Of a stretch of 64,000 nucleotides of DNA, positions 1 to 8,627 are shown piece after piece. The stretch's first letter is position 1. Every line of letters begins with the position of its first letter. The position numbers were made by a program, and so were the translations under genes. Source of the DNA: Ignavibacteria bacterium. GTDB taxonomy: Bacteria; Bacteroidota; Ignavibacteria; OLB7. The notes beneath the pieces were generated by a model. That model saw nothing but the letters and a program-made list of their open reading frames with translations. It searched no databases and was not told the origin of the DNA. The DNA is taken from positions 620,001 through 684,000 of the forward strand of contig JACKAE010000003.1 of the NCBI GenBank assembly GCA_020635205.1. The letters run 5' to 3'.

Positions 1-1069
1 TGTACTCATCTACACTCATTGGCGGAGGCACTCGGCGGGAAGTGCTGTCGTTCGGAGGAACTTTTTCACTTTCGCTCTCGCTATCGTCCCTCTTCTTTGT
101 AGCCGAGTCTCCCTCATCCTCCACTGCTTCTGGAAAATCGAGGGAGAGGAAGAGAGGGAGTTTTTCGTTTCGGATGAGGTCGGCAACATCACGCCCATCC
201 TTCAATCCAACCAGAACTAACGGAAAGCCGAGTTCTTTTCGGAGAACAAGAGCGCGGCGTGCCTCAAGGTCATCGTTCACCCGGAAAAAGACCGGAACTG
301 ATCCGTCGATAGTTGGGAAGAACGAGGAGCGAACCGGATCGTAGTCTGGGCGGAGATAGCCATTGGGATTACTCTTGAACCACCGATCCTGCTCTTTTAA
401 CTGTTCGGCTTGGTGGTAGAGATTGCGGAACTTCGCCATAATTCCCATCGGCGTTGCCGGGTAGACATCGTTTGCACCGTCGAAGGTTGCAACTAACGAC
501 GTTCCCCCTGTCAGGAAGAGTCGATTCGTATCTCGTCCACCAAGCAAAAGAAGCCCACCGGTTCCAGGCAACATGCCACCCCGAGGGGCTGTGTGTGCCA
601 CTCCAAATCCAACGCGACGCAGAGAGTCGATAAACGAATCTTGTCTGTTAAGAAGCTCTCGAATATCCCGTTCTGGTGTGATGCCAGCACGAGCGTTTGG
701 CGGATCACCCGGCTTGGCTACACTATCGTTCTGGTTCTCCGGTTTCGGCGCTCCGGCAAAGGAATAACCGTCGATAAATCCAGCGTAGACGGTAAGTCCA
801 GTCCCATCAATTACCCGCGCATCGTACGGAGGAATCAAGTCAGTTCCGACCGATTCGATGAGGCCATCCCGCATAAGAACGGTTCCCCGTTCGATTACCT
901 GACCGGGACGGACAACTATCCGAACATTGGAAATAGCTAATGCGTGGGTTACCACTGGAATATCTGGAGCTTCTCTCCCCTTCTCTCCTCCCCGCTGTGC
1001 GGAAAGGTTCTGGCAGAGAAGGAGAAGAAGAATCGAGCAGGTCAGTAGAACGTATCGCTTCCGTTTCAT
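1..1069 (-). CDS. Secreted amidohydrolase-family protein (partial, C-terminus off the left edge)
   Basis: An open minus-strand frame begins at ATG 1069 and runs without a stop to base 1, giving 356 codons. The N-terminus is a signal peptide: basic MKRKR, then a leucine-rich core, ending near LSAQ at residue 25. After it comes the beta-sandwich entry typical of imidazolonepropionase-like amidohydrolases (ISNVRIVVRPGQVIERGTVL), then the segment VYAGFIDGYSFAG at the place where the family has PGxIDxHxH. The two metal-binding histidines are not evident there, so activity is uncertain. Near the left edge the protein passes through an acidic, Ser/Glu-rich linker (DDSESESE). Members of this family in Bacteroidota are exported hydrolases of unknown substrate. 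The gene diverges from ddl across a 596-bp repeat-rich spacer. Confidence 0.75.
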   Translation of the reverse strand, partial: MKRKRYVLLTCSILLLLLCQNLSAQRGGEKGREAPDIPVVTHALAISNVRIVVRPGQVIERGTVLMRDGLIESVGTDLIPPYDARVIDGTGLTVYAGFIDGYSFAGAPKPENQNDSVAKPGDPPNARAGITPERDIRELLNRQDSFIDSLRRVGFGVAHTAPRGGMLPGTGGLLLLGGRDTNRLFLTGGTSLVATFDGANDVYPATPMGIMAKFRNLYHQAEQLKEQDRWFKSNPNGYLRPDYDPVRSSFFPTIDGSVPVFFRVNDDLEARRALVLRKELGFPLVLVGLKDGRDVADLIRNEKLPLFLSLDFPEAVEDEGDSATKKRDDSESESEKVPPNDSTSRRVPPPMSVDEY

Positions 1070-1665
1070 AGGCCAAAGAATGAATTGCAATTCAAAAGTA
1101 AACACCAAAAATGCAAAATTAAGGAAGAGGAGAGGGGAGGGAATTCAAAATTCAAAAGTAAAAATGCAAAATGAAGGAGCGTTTGAGGAGCAACCATCCC
1201 TCCTCAACACTTGAGAGACTCTTCACTTCGTTCTGAGTGACTGATACGCAACTACTGATGAGAAAACTCAATTTGTCATGCTGATGGCCGCCGAAGCATC
1301 TCGCCGGTGCTGGTGAGAAATACCCATTCCTCTACAACACTTGAGAGACTCTTCACTTCGCCTTCGCTCTGAGTGACAAGGGGAGGAAATTCAAAAGGCT
1401 AAAGTAAAAATGCAAAATGAAAGAGCGTTTGAGGAGCAACCATCCCTCCTCAACACTTGAGAGACTCTTCACTTCAGTTCGTTCTGAGTGACAGATACGC
1501 GAATGACTGATGAGGAACCTGACCCGTTATGCTATCTCCCACTTTTGAATTTTTACTTTTGAATTTTGAATTGGTAACGCTCTCGCGTTACACGTGTGAA
1601 CCCTCCGATCCCCGTATCTTCAGTTTTTGAATTTTTACTTTTGAATTTTGAATTCCAACCTACCT
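1070..1665. repeat. Repeat-rich intergenic spacer with duplicated ~110-bp unit
   Basis: No gene is seen here. A unit that starts with AATTCAAAA and continues through GTAAAAATGCAAAATGAA, GCGTTTGAGGAGCAACC and CACTTGAGAGACTCTTCAC occurs at about 1140-1250 and again at about 1386-1510, with small indels. A shorter partial copy (CACTTGAGAGACTCTTCAC plus CTCTGAGTGAC) lies at about 1339-1379. AT-rich inverted versions (TTTTACTTTTGAATTTTGAA) occur at about 1550-1573 and 1630-1653, just before the ddl start. The 25-mer at 1278-1302 recurs with two mismatches at 63055-63079. Confidence 0.75.
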
Positions 1666-2697
1666 ATGAACATTGCGGTACTTCTCGGCGGGACATCAGC
1701 CGAACGATATGTGTCGATGGCAACCGGAAAAGGTATTGCCGAAGCCTTAACCTCTCGTGGACACAACGTCCGGCTCTACGATATAGCTCTCGGCGAGAAA
1801 GCAGAGATTGCCTTCGACAATCTTGTGCTGCCGACTGAAGTTGCCCCTTCACCTGAAGAGCTTGCTCGATTTAACCATCGAGATGTAATCACCGCTGTCC
1901 AGAACCTTCCCGACGATACCGACGTTGTCTTCATCGCCCTACACGGGAATGATGGTGAAGATGGAAAAATCCAGTCGCTATTAGAATTTCGAGGACTCCC
2001 CTACACCGGATCGGGTGTTCTTGCTTCCGCACTTGCGATGCACAAGTCGAAGTCGAAGGAACTCTTCAGAAACAATGGTATCTCCACAGCCAACTGGTTT
2101 CTTCTGGAGCCCGACGACGACGCAAGTGCTGCAAGACTCTCCGCAATGGTTGATGCAGTGACAGACTATCCCGTTGTGGTTAAGCCGAACGATGGAGGAT
2201 CAACCGTTGGACTCACTATTGTAAAAGATGCCGATGGATTGGTGGAGGCAACAGCACTGGCTCGCCGCTACTCTAAAGATGTCATCTTCGAGGAGTTCAT
2301 CGAAGGACGTGAGGTGACAGTTGGAGTACTCGATGGAGAGGCACTACCAGTAGTAGAGATCAGACCGAAGAGTGGTATCTACGACTACACAAACAAGTAT
2401 ACCTCGGGTCGGACTGAGTACTTCTGCCCGGCAGACTTGCCCTTGGCAATCTCTGAAGAACTTCAGACGCTGGCACTGAGAGCACACAACGTCTTAGGTT
2501 GCACCGGCTACAGTCGGGTTGACTTCCGTCTCGATGAGCAAGGCGAAGCGTGGTGTCTCGAAGTGAACACGCTCCCCGGCATGACAAGCACAAGCCTGTT
2601 CCCGAAGGGAGCGAAAGCAGATGGCATCGAATATGGTGAAGTGTGCGAGCAGATTATCCGGGCAGCGCTGCGACAGCATACGATAGTTAGCGCGTAG
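1666..2697 (+). CDS. ddl: D-alanine--D-alanine ligase
   Basis: This 343-residue enzyme makes D-alanyl-D-alanine for peptidoglycan precursors by ATP-dependent ligation in the cytosol. The sequence shows the ATP-grasp Ddl signature set: MNIAVLLGGTSAER at the N-terminus, HGNDGEDG at residues 93-100, PYTGSGVLASALAMHK at 112-127, KPNDGGSTVGL at 173-183, YDYTNKY at 239-245 (the omega-loop/substrate region), VDF at 285-287 and EVNTLPGMTSTS at 299-310, which carries the metal and adenine-site residues. The usual SALAMDK reads SALAMHK. ATG 1666 is preferred over the in-frame ATG at 1648, because the conserved beta strand begins right after it and 1648 lies inside the AT-rich repeat. Its stop faces the aroE stop 24 bp away (convergent). 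No murein neighbours are adjacent. Confidence 0.95.
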   Translation: MNIAVLLGGTSAERYVSMATGKGIAEALTSRGHNVRLYDIALGEKAEIAFDNLVLPTEVAPSPEELARFNHRDVITAVQNLPDDTDVVFIALHGNDGEDGKIQSLLEFRGLPYTGSGVLASALAMHKSKSKELFRNNGISTANWFLLEPDDDASAARLSAMVDAVTDYPVVVKPNDGGSTVGLTIVKDADGLVEATALARRYSKDVIFEEFIEGREVTVGVLDGEALPVVEIRPKSGIYDYTNKYTSGRTEYFCPADLPLAISEELQTLALRAHNVLGCTGYSRVDFRLDEQGEAWCLEVNTLPGMTSTSLFPKGAKADGIEYGEVCEQIIRAALRQHTIVSA

Positions 2698-2721
2698 AAG
2701 ACTTACATGACCAAAGAAGCA

Positions 2722-3489
2722 CTACAGAGACACTTCTGTCCAGATATGGAAGGCTGCCATTGCTTGGGCTTCAAACATCTCTGCTCCGCCGATAACGCGA
2801 ACACCAGCTTCGGTAGCTGCACGGATCAGTTCTGTTACTTCAGGAGAGTAAATCATCTCGTAGAGGAGTTCCACTCCGCGCAACTCCTCAGGCTCGAGGA
2901 GACGGCTCGGAACTCCGGGTAGGCCGACAGGTGTGGCGTGCACAACAAAGTTTGGAGGGGTAAAGTTCGCTAAGGATGCCGAGGAAAGTCGCTGATCCCC
3001 CCAACGTGCGATCACCTCTGCAGAGCGTTCTTCGGAACGTGAATATAGAGAGAGGGAGAGGAGGTGAGAATTCTCGAGAAGGACTTCAACGGCTGCCCTC
3101 GCAGCCCCTCCGGTTCCGAGCACCGCAGCAGAGAAGGAACGCTCAAGCAAAGGTTCATCGAGTAACGACTCACGAAACCCATCTACATCGGTGTTGAATC
3201 CAATAGCCTTCCCACCTTCAAAGAGTATCGTGTTAACCGAGCCGAGCCGCTTGCTGGTATCGGAAGCCTCATCCATCAGAGTGAAGGCGAGTTCTTTGTA
3301 GGGGGAGGTAACGTTTGCCCCGCGGTAGCCCCCCTCCTTCATTCGCTCAATTGCTCCGAGTAGCTCCTCCGCCGTCGTTGGCATTAGTTCGTAGCGGAAG
3401 GGGAGATCATACTTCTCGAACAGCCGGTTGTGGAAGTCAGGAGAACGTGAGTGGGCAATGTTCGAGCCGAGCAGGACGATCCGTTCCAT
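2722..3489 (-). CDS. aroE: Shikimate dehydrogenase
   Basis: A 255-residue NADP-dependent shikimate dehydrogenase, which reduces 3-dehydroshikimate to shikimate in aromatic amino-acid synthesis. Seen in the sequence: the substrate-site motif SRSP at residues 14-17; NVTSPYKE at 59-66 with the catalytic Lys65; VNT at 85-87 and NTD at 99-101, whose Asp is the usual catalytic partner; and the Rossmann loop GTGGAAR at 125-131. Near the C-terminus, GGAEMFEAQAMAAFHIW matches the conserved closing helix, where the Gln binds substrate. It is slightly shorter than the ~270-residue average. The start lies 3 bp after the stop of the upstream methyltransferase, so the two genes are very likely co-transcribed. 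Confidence 0.93.
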   Translation of the reverse strand: MERIVLLGSNIAHSRSPDFHNRLFEKYDLPFRYELMPTTAEELLGAIERMKEGGYRGANVTSPYKELAFTLMDEASDTSKRLGSVNTILFEGGKAIGFNTDVDGFRESLLDEPLLERSFSAAVLGTGGAARAAVEVLLENSHLLSLSLYSRSEERSAEVIARWGDQRLSSASLANFTPPNFVVHATPVGLPGVPSRLLEPEELRGVELLYEMIYSPEVTELIRAATEAGVRVIGGAEMFEAQAMAAFHIWTEVSL

Positions 3490-3492
3490 CGG

Positions 3493-4194
3493 CTATTCTT
3501 TCACTCCTATCAACATCCCTCGCCAGTTCAACCCCTCCTCGTCCCACGAAGCCTTCAGCCCAGCACTTTGGACAGCATCCATCAGTTCTTCTTTTGTTGC
3601 CATGAACATCCGATGTGTTTCCACGAAGTGCTGGGTCTTCTCTGGTGTTCCAATCAGGTGGTGCATGTCCATCACAGCAGTGCGTCCCTCTACAGAACTT
3701 GTCACCACCCGAGCAATTTTCAACTCTGGCTCATCTACAGTCAGCATGTGGACAGAACTGTCTCTCCACTTATCGCGAGATATCCACGGCTCTACCAACA
3801 ACATCCCTCCCGAACGGAGGTGGCGAGCCATGTTTGCAATCGCTAAGTTCAACTCTTCAACTGTCTGCATATACCCAATTGCACTGAAGAGACAGGTAAC
3901 CACATCGAACTCTCTCCCCAAATCGAACGTTCGCATATCCCCCAGATAGAATGACAAGTCTGGAAATTTTTCTTGAACAATTTTCAGGAACTCTGGCTCA
4001 AGGTCAACCCCCTCAACCTCGAAATCCTCACGCAGATATTCGATATGCTTTCCTGTTCCGCAGGCGACGTCCAGCAACTGATTCCCATCAGAGCGACCGT
4101 AGGTCTCAATCATCCCCCGCAAAATTGCAGACTCCTTTTCGTAGTCCTTGAAGGAGTAAATGTAGTCGTAATATTTAGCAGAAAGATGGTACAT
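3493..4194 (-). CDS. Class I SAM-dependent methyltransferase
   Basis: A 233-residue Rossmann-fold methyltransferase. Motif I is DVACGTGKH at residues 42-50, the acidic end of strand beta-2 is GVDLEPE at about 62-68, and GDMRTFDLG at about 85-93 supplies the adenine-binding aspartate. FDVVTCLFSAIGYM is motif IV. The N-terminal segment (YHLSAKYYDYIYSFKDYEKES) resembles the small-molecule or dTDP-sugar methyltransferase group, but the substrate cannot be told. It is the first gene of a two-gene unit with aroE (3-bp gap). The association does not by itself imply a role in the shikimate pathway. Confidence 0.85.
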   Translation of the reverse strand: MYHLSAKYYDYIYSFKDYEKESAILRGMIETYGRSDGNQLLDVACGTGKHIEYLREDFEVEGVDLEPEFLKIVQEKFPDLSFYLGDMRTFDLGREFDVVTCLFSAIGYMQTVEELNLAIANMARHLRSGGMLLVEPWISRDKWRDSSVHMLTVDEPELKIARVVTSSVEGRTAVMDMHHLIGTPEKTQHFVETHRMFMATKEELMDAVQSAGLKASWDEEGLNWRGMLIGVKE

Positions 4195-4530
4195 GCGTTT
4201 TAGCTTACAAGCGTTGAATTCTCCCTATAGAGGAGTCAACTCAAGTCTGGTAGAGTAGCGTGTGTGTGGGTAATCTCGAGTAGCCCTCACCCCCAGCCCC
4301 AGCCCCTCTCCCAAGTATCATCGGGTCAACCTACTCTTCTCAGAGTGGGAGAGAGGAGTCGAAACCGAGGAGGTCGATCTCCCCTGACTGGAAGTCGAGG
4401 GTTAATGAGAGTGTCTATCACATCTGATCTGACTACTCTATAACAGCCTTCACCTACACCTTGCGTAGATTCTTCAATCTCTACTGCAACGTTTTTAAAT
4501 TTTGCCTTTTGAATTTTGAATTCCCCCTCC
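4195..4530. repeat. Intergenic spacer with dispersed repeats
   Basis: No gene is seen in these 336 bp. CCCTCACCCCCAGCCCC followed by CTCTCCC at about 4287-4313, with GTGGGAGAG at about 4347-4355, forms an imperfect inverted pair of a kind common as an intergenic repeat. An AT-rich repeat (GCCTTTTGAATTTTGAATTC) at about 4504-4523 abuts the 3' end of the ftsW-like gene and matches those near 1550, 1640, 41045 and 44830. Confidence 0.6.
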
Positions 4531-6309
4531 TCACTTCCCCTTGGAGACCACCACGAAGTCATCCCCCTCCTTCCTCCCCTCTCGCCCCGCCGCAATCCCA
4601 ACGATTGCTCCAACCAACAACCATGTAACCACAATGGAACTCATGCCGCTGGACACGAGAGGGAGTGTGATCCCGGTCATTGGCATTACGTTCATTGTTC
4701 CTGCAACGTGAACGAACGTTTGTGAGGCAATCAATAAAACATATCCAGCAACCAGAAGTCCTGCAAAAGAACCTCGATCACGGTCGGCAGCGATTCGCAA
4801 CCCAATAATAATTAAGGTGAGGAAGGCAAGCAGAATTAAGATTCCACCCAGCAACCCCAACTCTTCGACAAATGCTGCGAAGATGAAATCTGATCCAGAC
4901 TTTGGAATCAAAAACGGACTACCTCCACCGAACCCTTGCCCTACAACTCCTCCGGCATCAAATGCGTAGAGTGCCTCTACTACCTGCCGCGAATTGTCCC
5001 ACCAATTTGGATTGTCGTGTCGGGCGAAGAGATCGGCCCAGAGCATGAAGCGTGCTCGCGGTGTCTCCAACATCTTCTGCACAACGGGAAGAAGTGAGGC
5101 AACCCAGGCAAGCAGACCAAACCCAACCAGAACAATTGAAGCCGTTGGCCAGAGAGCACCCCGCGTTGCAAATCGTTCGAGTCCGGCCAACGCGAGAACT
5201 GTCAGCAAAAGAACGAGAAGAATCAGAAGTACCGGCGAGGCGAATTCGATTGAATTTCCTAACAGCACGATTGATGCAATGGTAAGCCCTGAACCAAAGA
5301 GCAAAACGTAGAGGGTGCTCCGAGTAAACCATGCAAGCAACAGAATCTGCGCCAAGCCGATAGCAAGAAATTGACCGAAGTCCCGCACTGCTACGAAGAC
5401 CAACAACGGCAAGGCAAGTAAACCGAGAACGTAGAGCCAGAGTACGAGTGGACGATCGGTCATCCGAGCTAATGATTCACCGAGAAAGACGTTGCGATAG
5501 CGAAGCAGAAGTCCTGCCCAGGCAATCGGAATACTCAGTTTGAGAAGCTCCTGAGGAGAGACACTTGAACCACGGATGCCGCCAACCGATCCGAGGTAGA
5601 GGAAGGTGACAGCACAGAGTGCTAAGCTGCCGTAGAGACCAACCGCTCGCCACTGTGAGGCAAGCGTTGCAGCGAAGCGGGAACGAGAGAAGAGGAAGAT
5701 TCCTCCCAAGGCCGCTAAGAGTGGGAGAATGCGAAAGATGAGAGAATCAGTTGGAGCCGTGGAGCGCCCTTGAAGGAATGGTGATGTAGTGTCTGACGCT
5801 CCATATTCTTCTTCGAGCGATCGAGCTAAACGAACATCTATTCTCCCCTGATCGAAGTCACGACGTAAACTGGCATTGTATCCATTCACCCTCGCCTTGA
5901 TTGCCGCTGCAATCGAATCTTCCGGCTCCCCCTGCATTCTAAACCGCACGGTATCGGCAACAAGTTCAACCTCTCTTCCGGCAAGTTGCCGTGGAGCGTC
6001 GTGTCCTAAACGGAACTGCATTGCCAAGCCGAGACCGAAGAGGAGCGTAGCAATTAAGAGGAAGAGTTCTGCGCGGCGATCTCGCTGACTCATCAAGAAA
6101 CGACCGAAGAGAAGAATCAGTGAGACAATTGCAACGTTGCGGAGCGGAACTATAATTGACGGAACTTGAACGAAGCCTTCCCGCCCTGCAAACCAGACTG
6201 CGGCATTTGCCGTAGCTGTGATAAGCACCACGAGTAGTGCATTCAGCGGATAGGAAATCGCACGCCGAGAATCATTCCCCTCCCTCGATGTCGTATCAGT
6301 AGCCTTCAC
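4531..6309 (-). CDS. FtsW/RodA/SpoVE-family (SEDS) protein with enlarged N-terminal part
   Basis: A 592-residue polytopic membrane protein of the SEDS family, the peptidoglycan glycosyltransferases of division (FtsW) or elongation (RodA). The C-terminal two thirds hold the family landmarks: SPQELLKLSIPIAW (the QPSEL.K motif, here S-P-Q-E-L), the VRDFGQFLAIGLAQ strand-helix, NPNWWDNSRQVVEALYAFDAGG, GQGFGGGSPFLIPKSGSDFIFAAFVEELG, and the signature PMTGITLPLVSSGMSS near the end. The catalytic-loop aspartate of SEDS enzymes probably falls in VRDFG. The first ~210 residues are unusual: three early membrane segments, then a soluble insert of about 90 residues (after FRLGHDAPRQ, up to TAPTDS) before the next helix. 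The start is GTG at 6309 with GAGG eight bases upstream. No penicillin-binding partner is adjacent, so FtsW versus RodA is undecided. Confidence 0.88.
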   Translation of the reverse strand: MKATDTTSREGNDSRRAISYPLNALLVVLITATANAAVWFAGREGFVQVPSIIVPLRNVAIVSLILLFGRFLMSQRDRRAELFLLIATLLFGLGLAMQFRLGHDAPRQLAGREVELVADTVRFRMQGEPEDSIAAAIKARVNGYNASLRRDFDQGRIDVRLARSLEEEYGASDTTSPFLQGRSTAPTDSLIFRILPLLAALGGIFLFSRSRFAATLASQWRAVGLYGSLALCAVTFLYLGSVGGIRGSSVSPQELLKLSIPIAWAGLLLRYRNVFLGESLARMTDRPLVLWLYVLGLLALPLLVFVAVRDFGQFLAIGLAQILLLAWFTRSTLYVLLFGSGLTIASIVLLGNSIEFASPVLLILLVLLLTVLALAGLERFATRGALWPTASIVLVGFGLLAWVASLLPVVQKMLETPRARFMLWADLFARHDNPNWWDNSRQVVEALYAFDAGGVVGQGFGGGSPFLIPKSGSDFIFAAFVEELGLLGGILILLAFLTLIIIGLRIAADRDRGSFAGLLVAGYVLLIASQTFVHVAGTMNVMPMTGITLPLVSSGMSSIVVTWLLVGAIVGIAAGREGRKEGDDFVVVSKGK

Positions 6310-6655
6310 TCAGCCTCACTTCTATGGTTGTACAATTAGCTTCCCAAGTTGGCCGGGTAATTTTTACACAGGATTTTGAGAGTCCTGTCTACACCCCCAA
6401 CGTTTCACTCCACTATAGAAAATCTACGGAAAGAAACGCACAAGCATTTTAGCCGTTACTCTACAATCAACTGCTACGAAGGTGCTGCACGCTAACTCTA
6501 CAAGAAAGTACGGCGATGCCAAATCAAGGAGGACAGATATGTTCTATCTGTGAACACTCCGTCCGATCTGCGTCATCCGTCTACTATCTCCGACCAAAGA
6601 TGTTTGCTCGATGAAAAACATTCCTGTGAGAGGCTACGCCCCTTCTTACTCTCGA
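6310..6655. other. Intergenic spacer between two minus-strand genes
   Basis: No gene is seen in these 346 bp. A 7-bp-arm hairpin (ACAGATA/TATCTGT, 5-nt loop) lies at about 6534-6552. The promoter of the ftsW-like gene and the terminator of the gene at 6656-8614 should lie here, but I cannot place either by eye. Confidence 0.4.
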
Positions 6656-8614
6656 TCACTCTCCAAACCCTGAATTAGCGAAGATAAGAGTTGGCACTTC
6701 AAGATAGCGTGATCTTCTCCCAACAATATTCAACATCTCAGTGAACTGCTCTGCCGGCTCGCTAATGCTGTAGAGAGTACGGCTCAGCGCAATGTCTACG
6801 TGACCACTCGAGGTTTTGTACTCCGCCTCAATCTCTCCAAAACGATTTTCGTACGAGACGTTCTCTGGCACAACAGAGAGTTGCCATGATGTCGGGTGGT
6901 TGATTGTAATCTTCTTCACTACTCTCTCATCGTTGTATACACGAATCGGGTTCACTCTCTTATCACTATCAACTTTTGTTTTTCGATTTGAAGAGGGAGA
7001 GAGAAGCCCGGCAGTCTGCATAATCACTTCTTCTGGAGTAATTGTCACCAGGTTGTCGATCTCATATCGTAGTTTGATAACAAGTGGCTTGCGGTAATCT
7101 TCCCGGTCTTCGATGTCATAGCTTTTCAGGCTTACATCTCCCTCTTCGTATGTCAGCAACTCTTTCATTGCTTCCTCTACCTCTTCTTCCGACGCTCTAT
7201 CTAACAGCCGCCGAACCGCGTAGGCAGTAGTTCCTCTCAGTTCTTTCTCTTCAGAGACCGAGATGAGACCATCTTCATCAATCGTTAGGTTATAGCTTTC
7301 GGTGACGGTGTTTCGAGCAAGGCTTCCGTTTGGTATAGTGATAAATCCATTGAAGCCATCACCGTTGATCCGGATTGCCCGCTGCCCTTGGATGTATTCT
7401 GGGATATGGTCGATAGGGAAGTTCTTGATGTAGGGAAAGAGGACATACTCCTTACCATCAATTTTGGTATGTATCGCCGGAGTTGTCAACGTTCCGTATG
7501 TGACAAAGTCCTGATCGAAATAACCATCCTCGGCTGAGTGGATGAGAACAAAGTCCGCGTCAATCCCAACTTTCTCCAACATCAGTCTACCGAGACCAGT
7601 AATCAGAATCGGCTCTCCCTTTTTCTCCTTGATAACGTCGTTGAAGCTGAAGTCTGACGGGACATCTTCGATTTCAATATTTTGCTGAAGCCATGAATTG
7701 ATCGCGTCAACCTTTTCGAAGTCACTCATATCATCGGTTACGATCTCTTCCAAGATATTCTTTACCCGATCTCGCCAGAACGACTCACGCTCCAAGGCAT
7801 AGCTTTTGAATCCGTCGGCGAAATCGTCCCACGATGGTAAGAATGTTGTCGAATAGGCTCCAGTTACTGCAATGTCGAGATAGTCCGACATCTCTTTTTG
7901 GTAGGGAGAATATGGTTCATCGGCGAAGGCTGGAACATCTTCTGCTTCGTAGGAATAGGCCTTGACGCCAATAATAGAATTATCTGGACTCAGCTCTATC
8001 CGCTTGTCTGGGCCAACCTTCTTCGCCTTGATTCTAAAGAAATCGGGATATGCGTACTTCACTTTCACCTTCTCGCACGGAACGTCAAACTGCAAGGGGA
8101 ACTCGTAGCGTGAGACCGAAGCTCCAACCCGATATTTGATCTCATATCCTTCATCTACAACCGTTCCCACCTGAACGTCGGGATAGGCAAAGCGGTAGAT
8201 TGTGCTCCCCTCAGAATCTTTCTCGACTTTCATATCCTTCTTCGTGAAGGATTTTACAGTCCCATCAGGTGAGATAACGTTGATGTAGGCGTTGAGCAGT
8301 TCACGGTTAGAATTTGTTCTCACTGAGAAGGTTGTCAACCACTCTGCGTCGGGGTTGAGGATCATGAAGCGAAGTGATGAGATGCGGTAGGCATTCCAAG
8401 TTTGCCCTCCTGAGACATGTTCGAGAAGATCGTCGGATAAGATAAAGACACCGTCGTGGCCATCGTACTTCTGCTGATAGGCTTCGACATCGTATGTGAT
8501 CCCAGCTAAGGACTGAGGTGGAACAGTCTCAAGCACGTAGTGTCGCCTTGGCCCCATCACACAGGAAGCAAGCATTGCTCCTAACAGAAGTGGGAGCAGG
8601 AAATAGAGTTTCAT
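6656..8614 (-). CDS. DUF3857/transglutaminase-like lipoprotein lacking the catalytic Cys
   Basis: A 652-residue lipoprotein. Residues 1-18 form a lipoprotein signal ending in LASC with lipidated Cys18. The middle matches the DUF3857 layout: an immunoglobulin-like region with YRISSLRFMILNPDAEW and a later GTVVDEGYEIKYRVG strand. This is followed by a transglutaminase-like helix-strand unit (KVDAINSWLQQNIEIED, residues about 301-317). Where active relatives read GDCKDKA, this protein reads KGEPILITGLGRLML (GEP at residues 333-335), so the nucleophilic Cys is absent and the domain is probably a binding or structural version. The gene follows a DUF3857 paralogue with an intact site by 13 bp and is likely co-transcribed with it. 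Function is unknown; periplasmic or outer-membrane location is inferred from the lipobox. Confidence 0.8.
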   Translation of the reverse strand: MKLYFLLPLLLGAMLASCVMGPRRHYVLETVPPQSLAGITYDVEAYQQKYDGHDGVFILSDDLLEHVSGGQTWNAYRISSLRFMILNPDAEWLTTFSVRTNSNRELLNAYINVISPDGTVKSFTKKDMKVEKDSEGSTIYRFAYPDVQVGTVVDEGYEIKYRVGASVSRYEFPLQFDVPCEKVKVKYAYPDFFRIKAKKVGPDKRIELSPDNSIIGVKAYSYEAEDVPAFADEPYSPYQKEMSDYLDIAVTGAYSTTFLPSWDDFADGFKSYALERESFWRDRVKNILEEIVTDDMSDFEKVDAINSWLQQNIEIEDVPSDFSFNDVIKEKKGEPILITGLGRLMLEKVGIDADFVLIHSAEDGYFDQDFVTYGTLTTPAIHTKIDGKEYVLFPYIKNFPIDHIPEYIQGQRAIRINGDGFNGFITIPNGSLARNTVTESYNLTIDEDGLISVSEEKELRGTTAYAVRRLLDRASEEEVEEAMKELLTYEEGDVSLKSYDIEDREDYRKPLVIKLRYEIDNLVTITPEEVIMQTAGLLSPSSNRKTKVDSDKRVNPIRVYNDERVVKKITINHPTSWQLSVVPENVSYENRFGEIEAEYKTSSGHVDIALSRTLYSISEPAEQFTEMLNIVGRRSRYLEVPTLIFANSGFGE

Positions 8615-8627
8615 ATAGAGTGTGATC

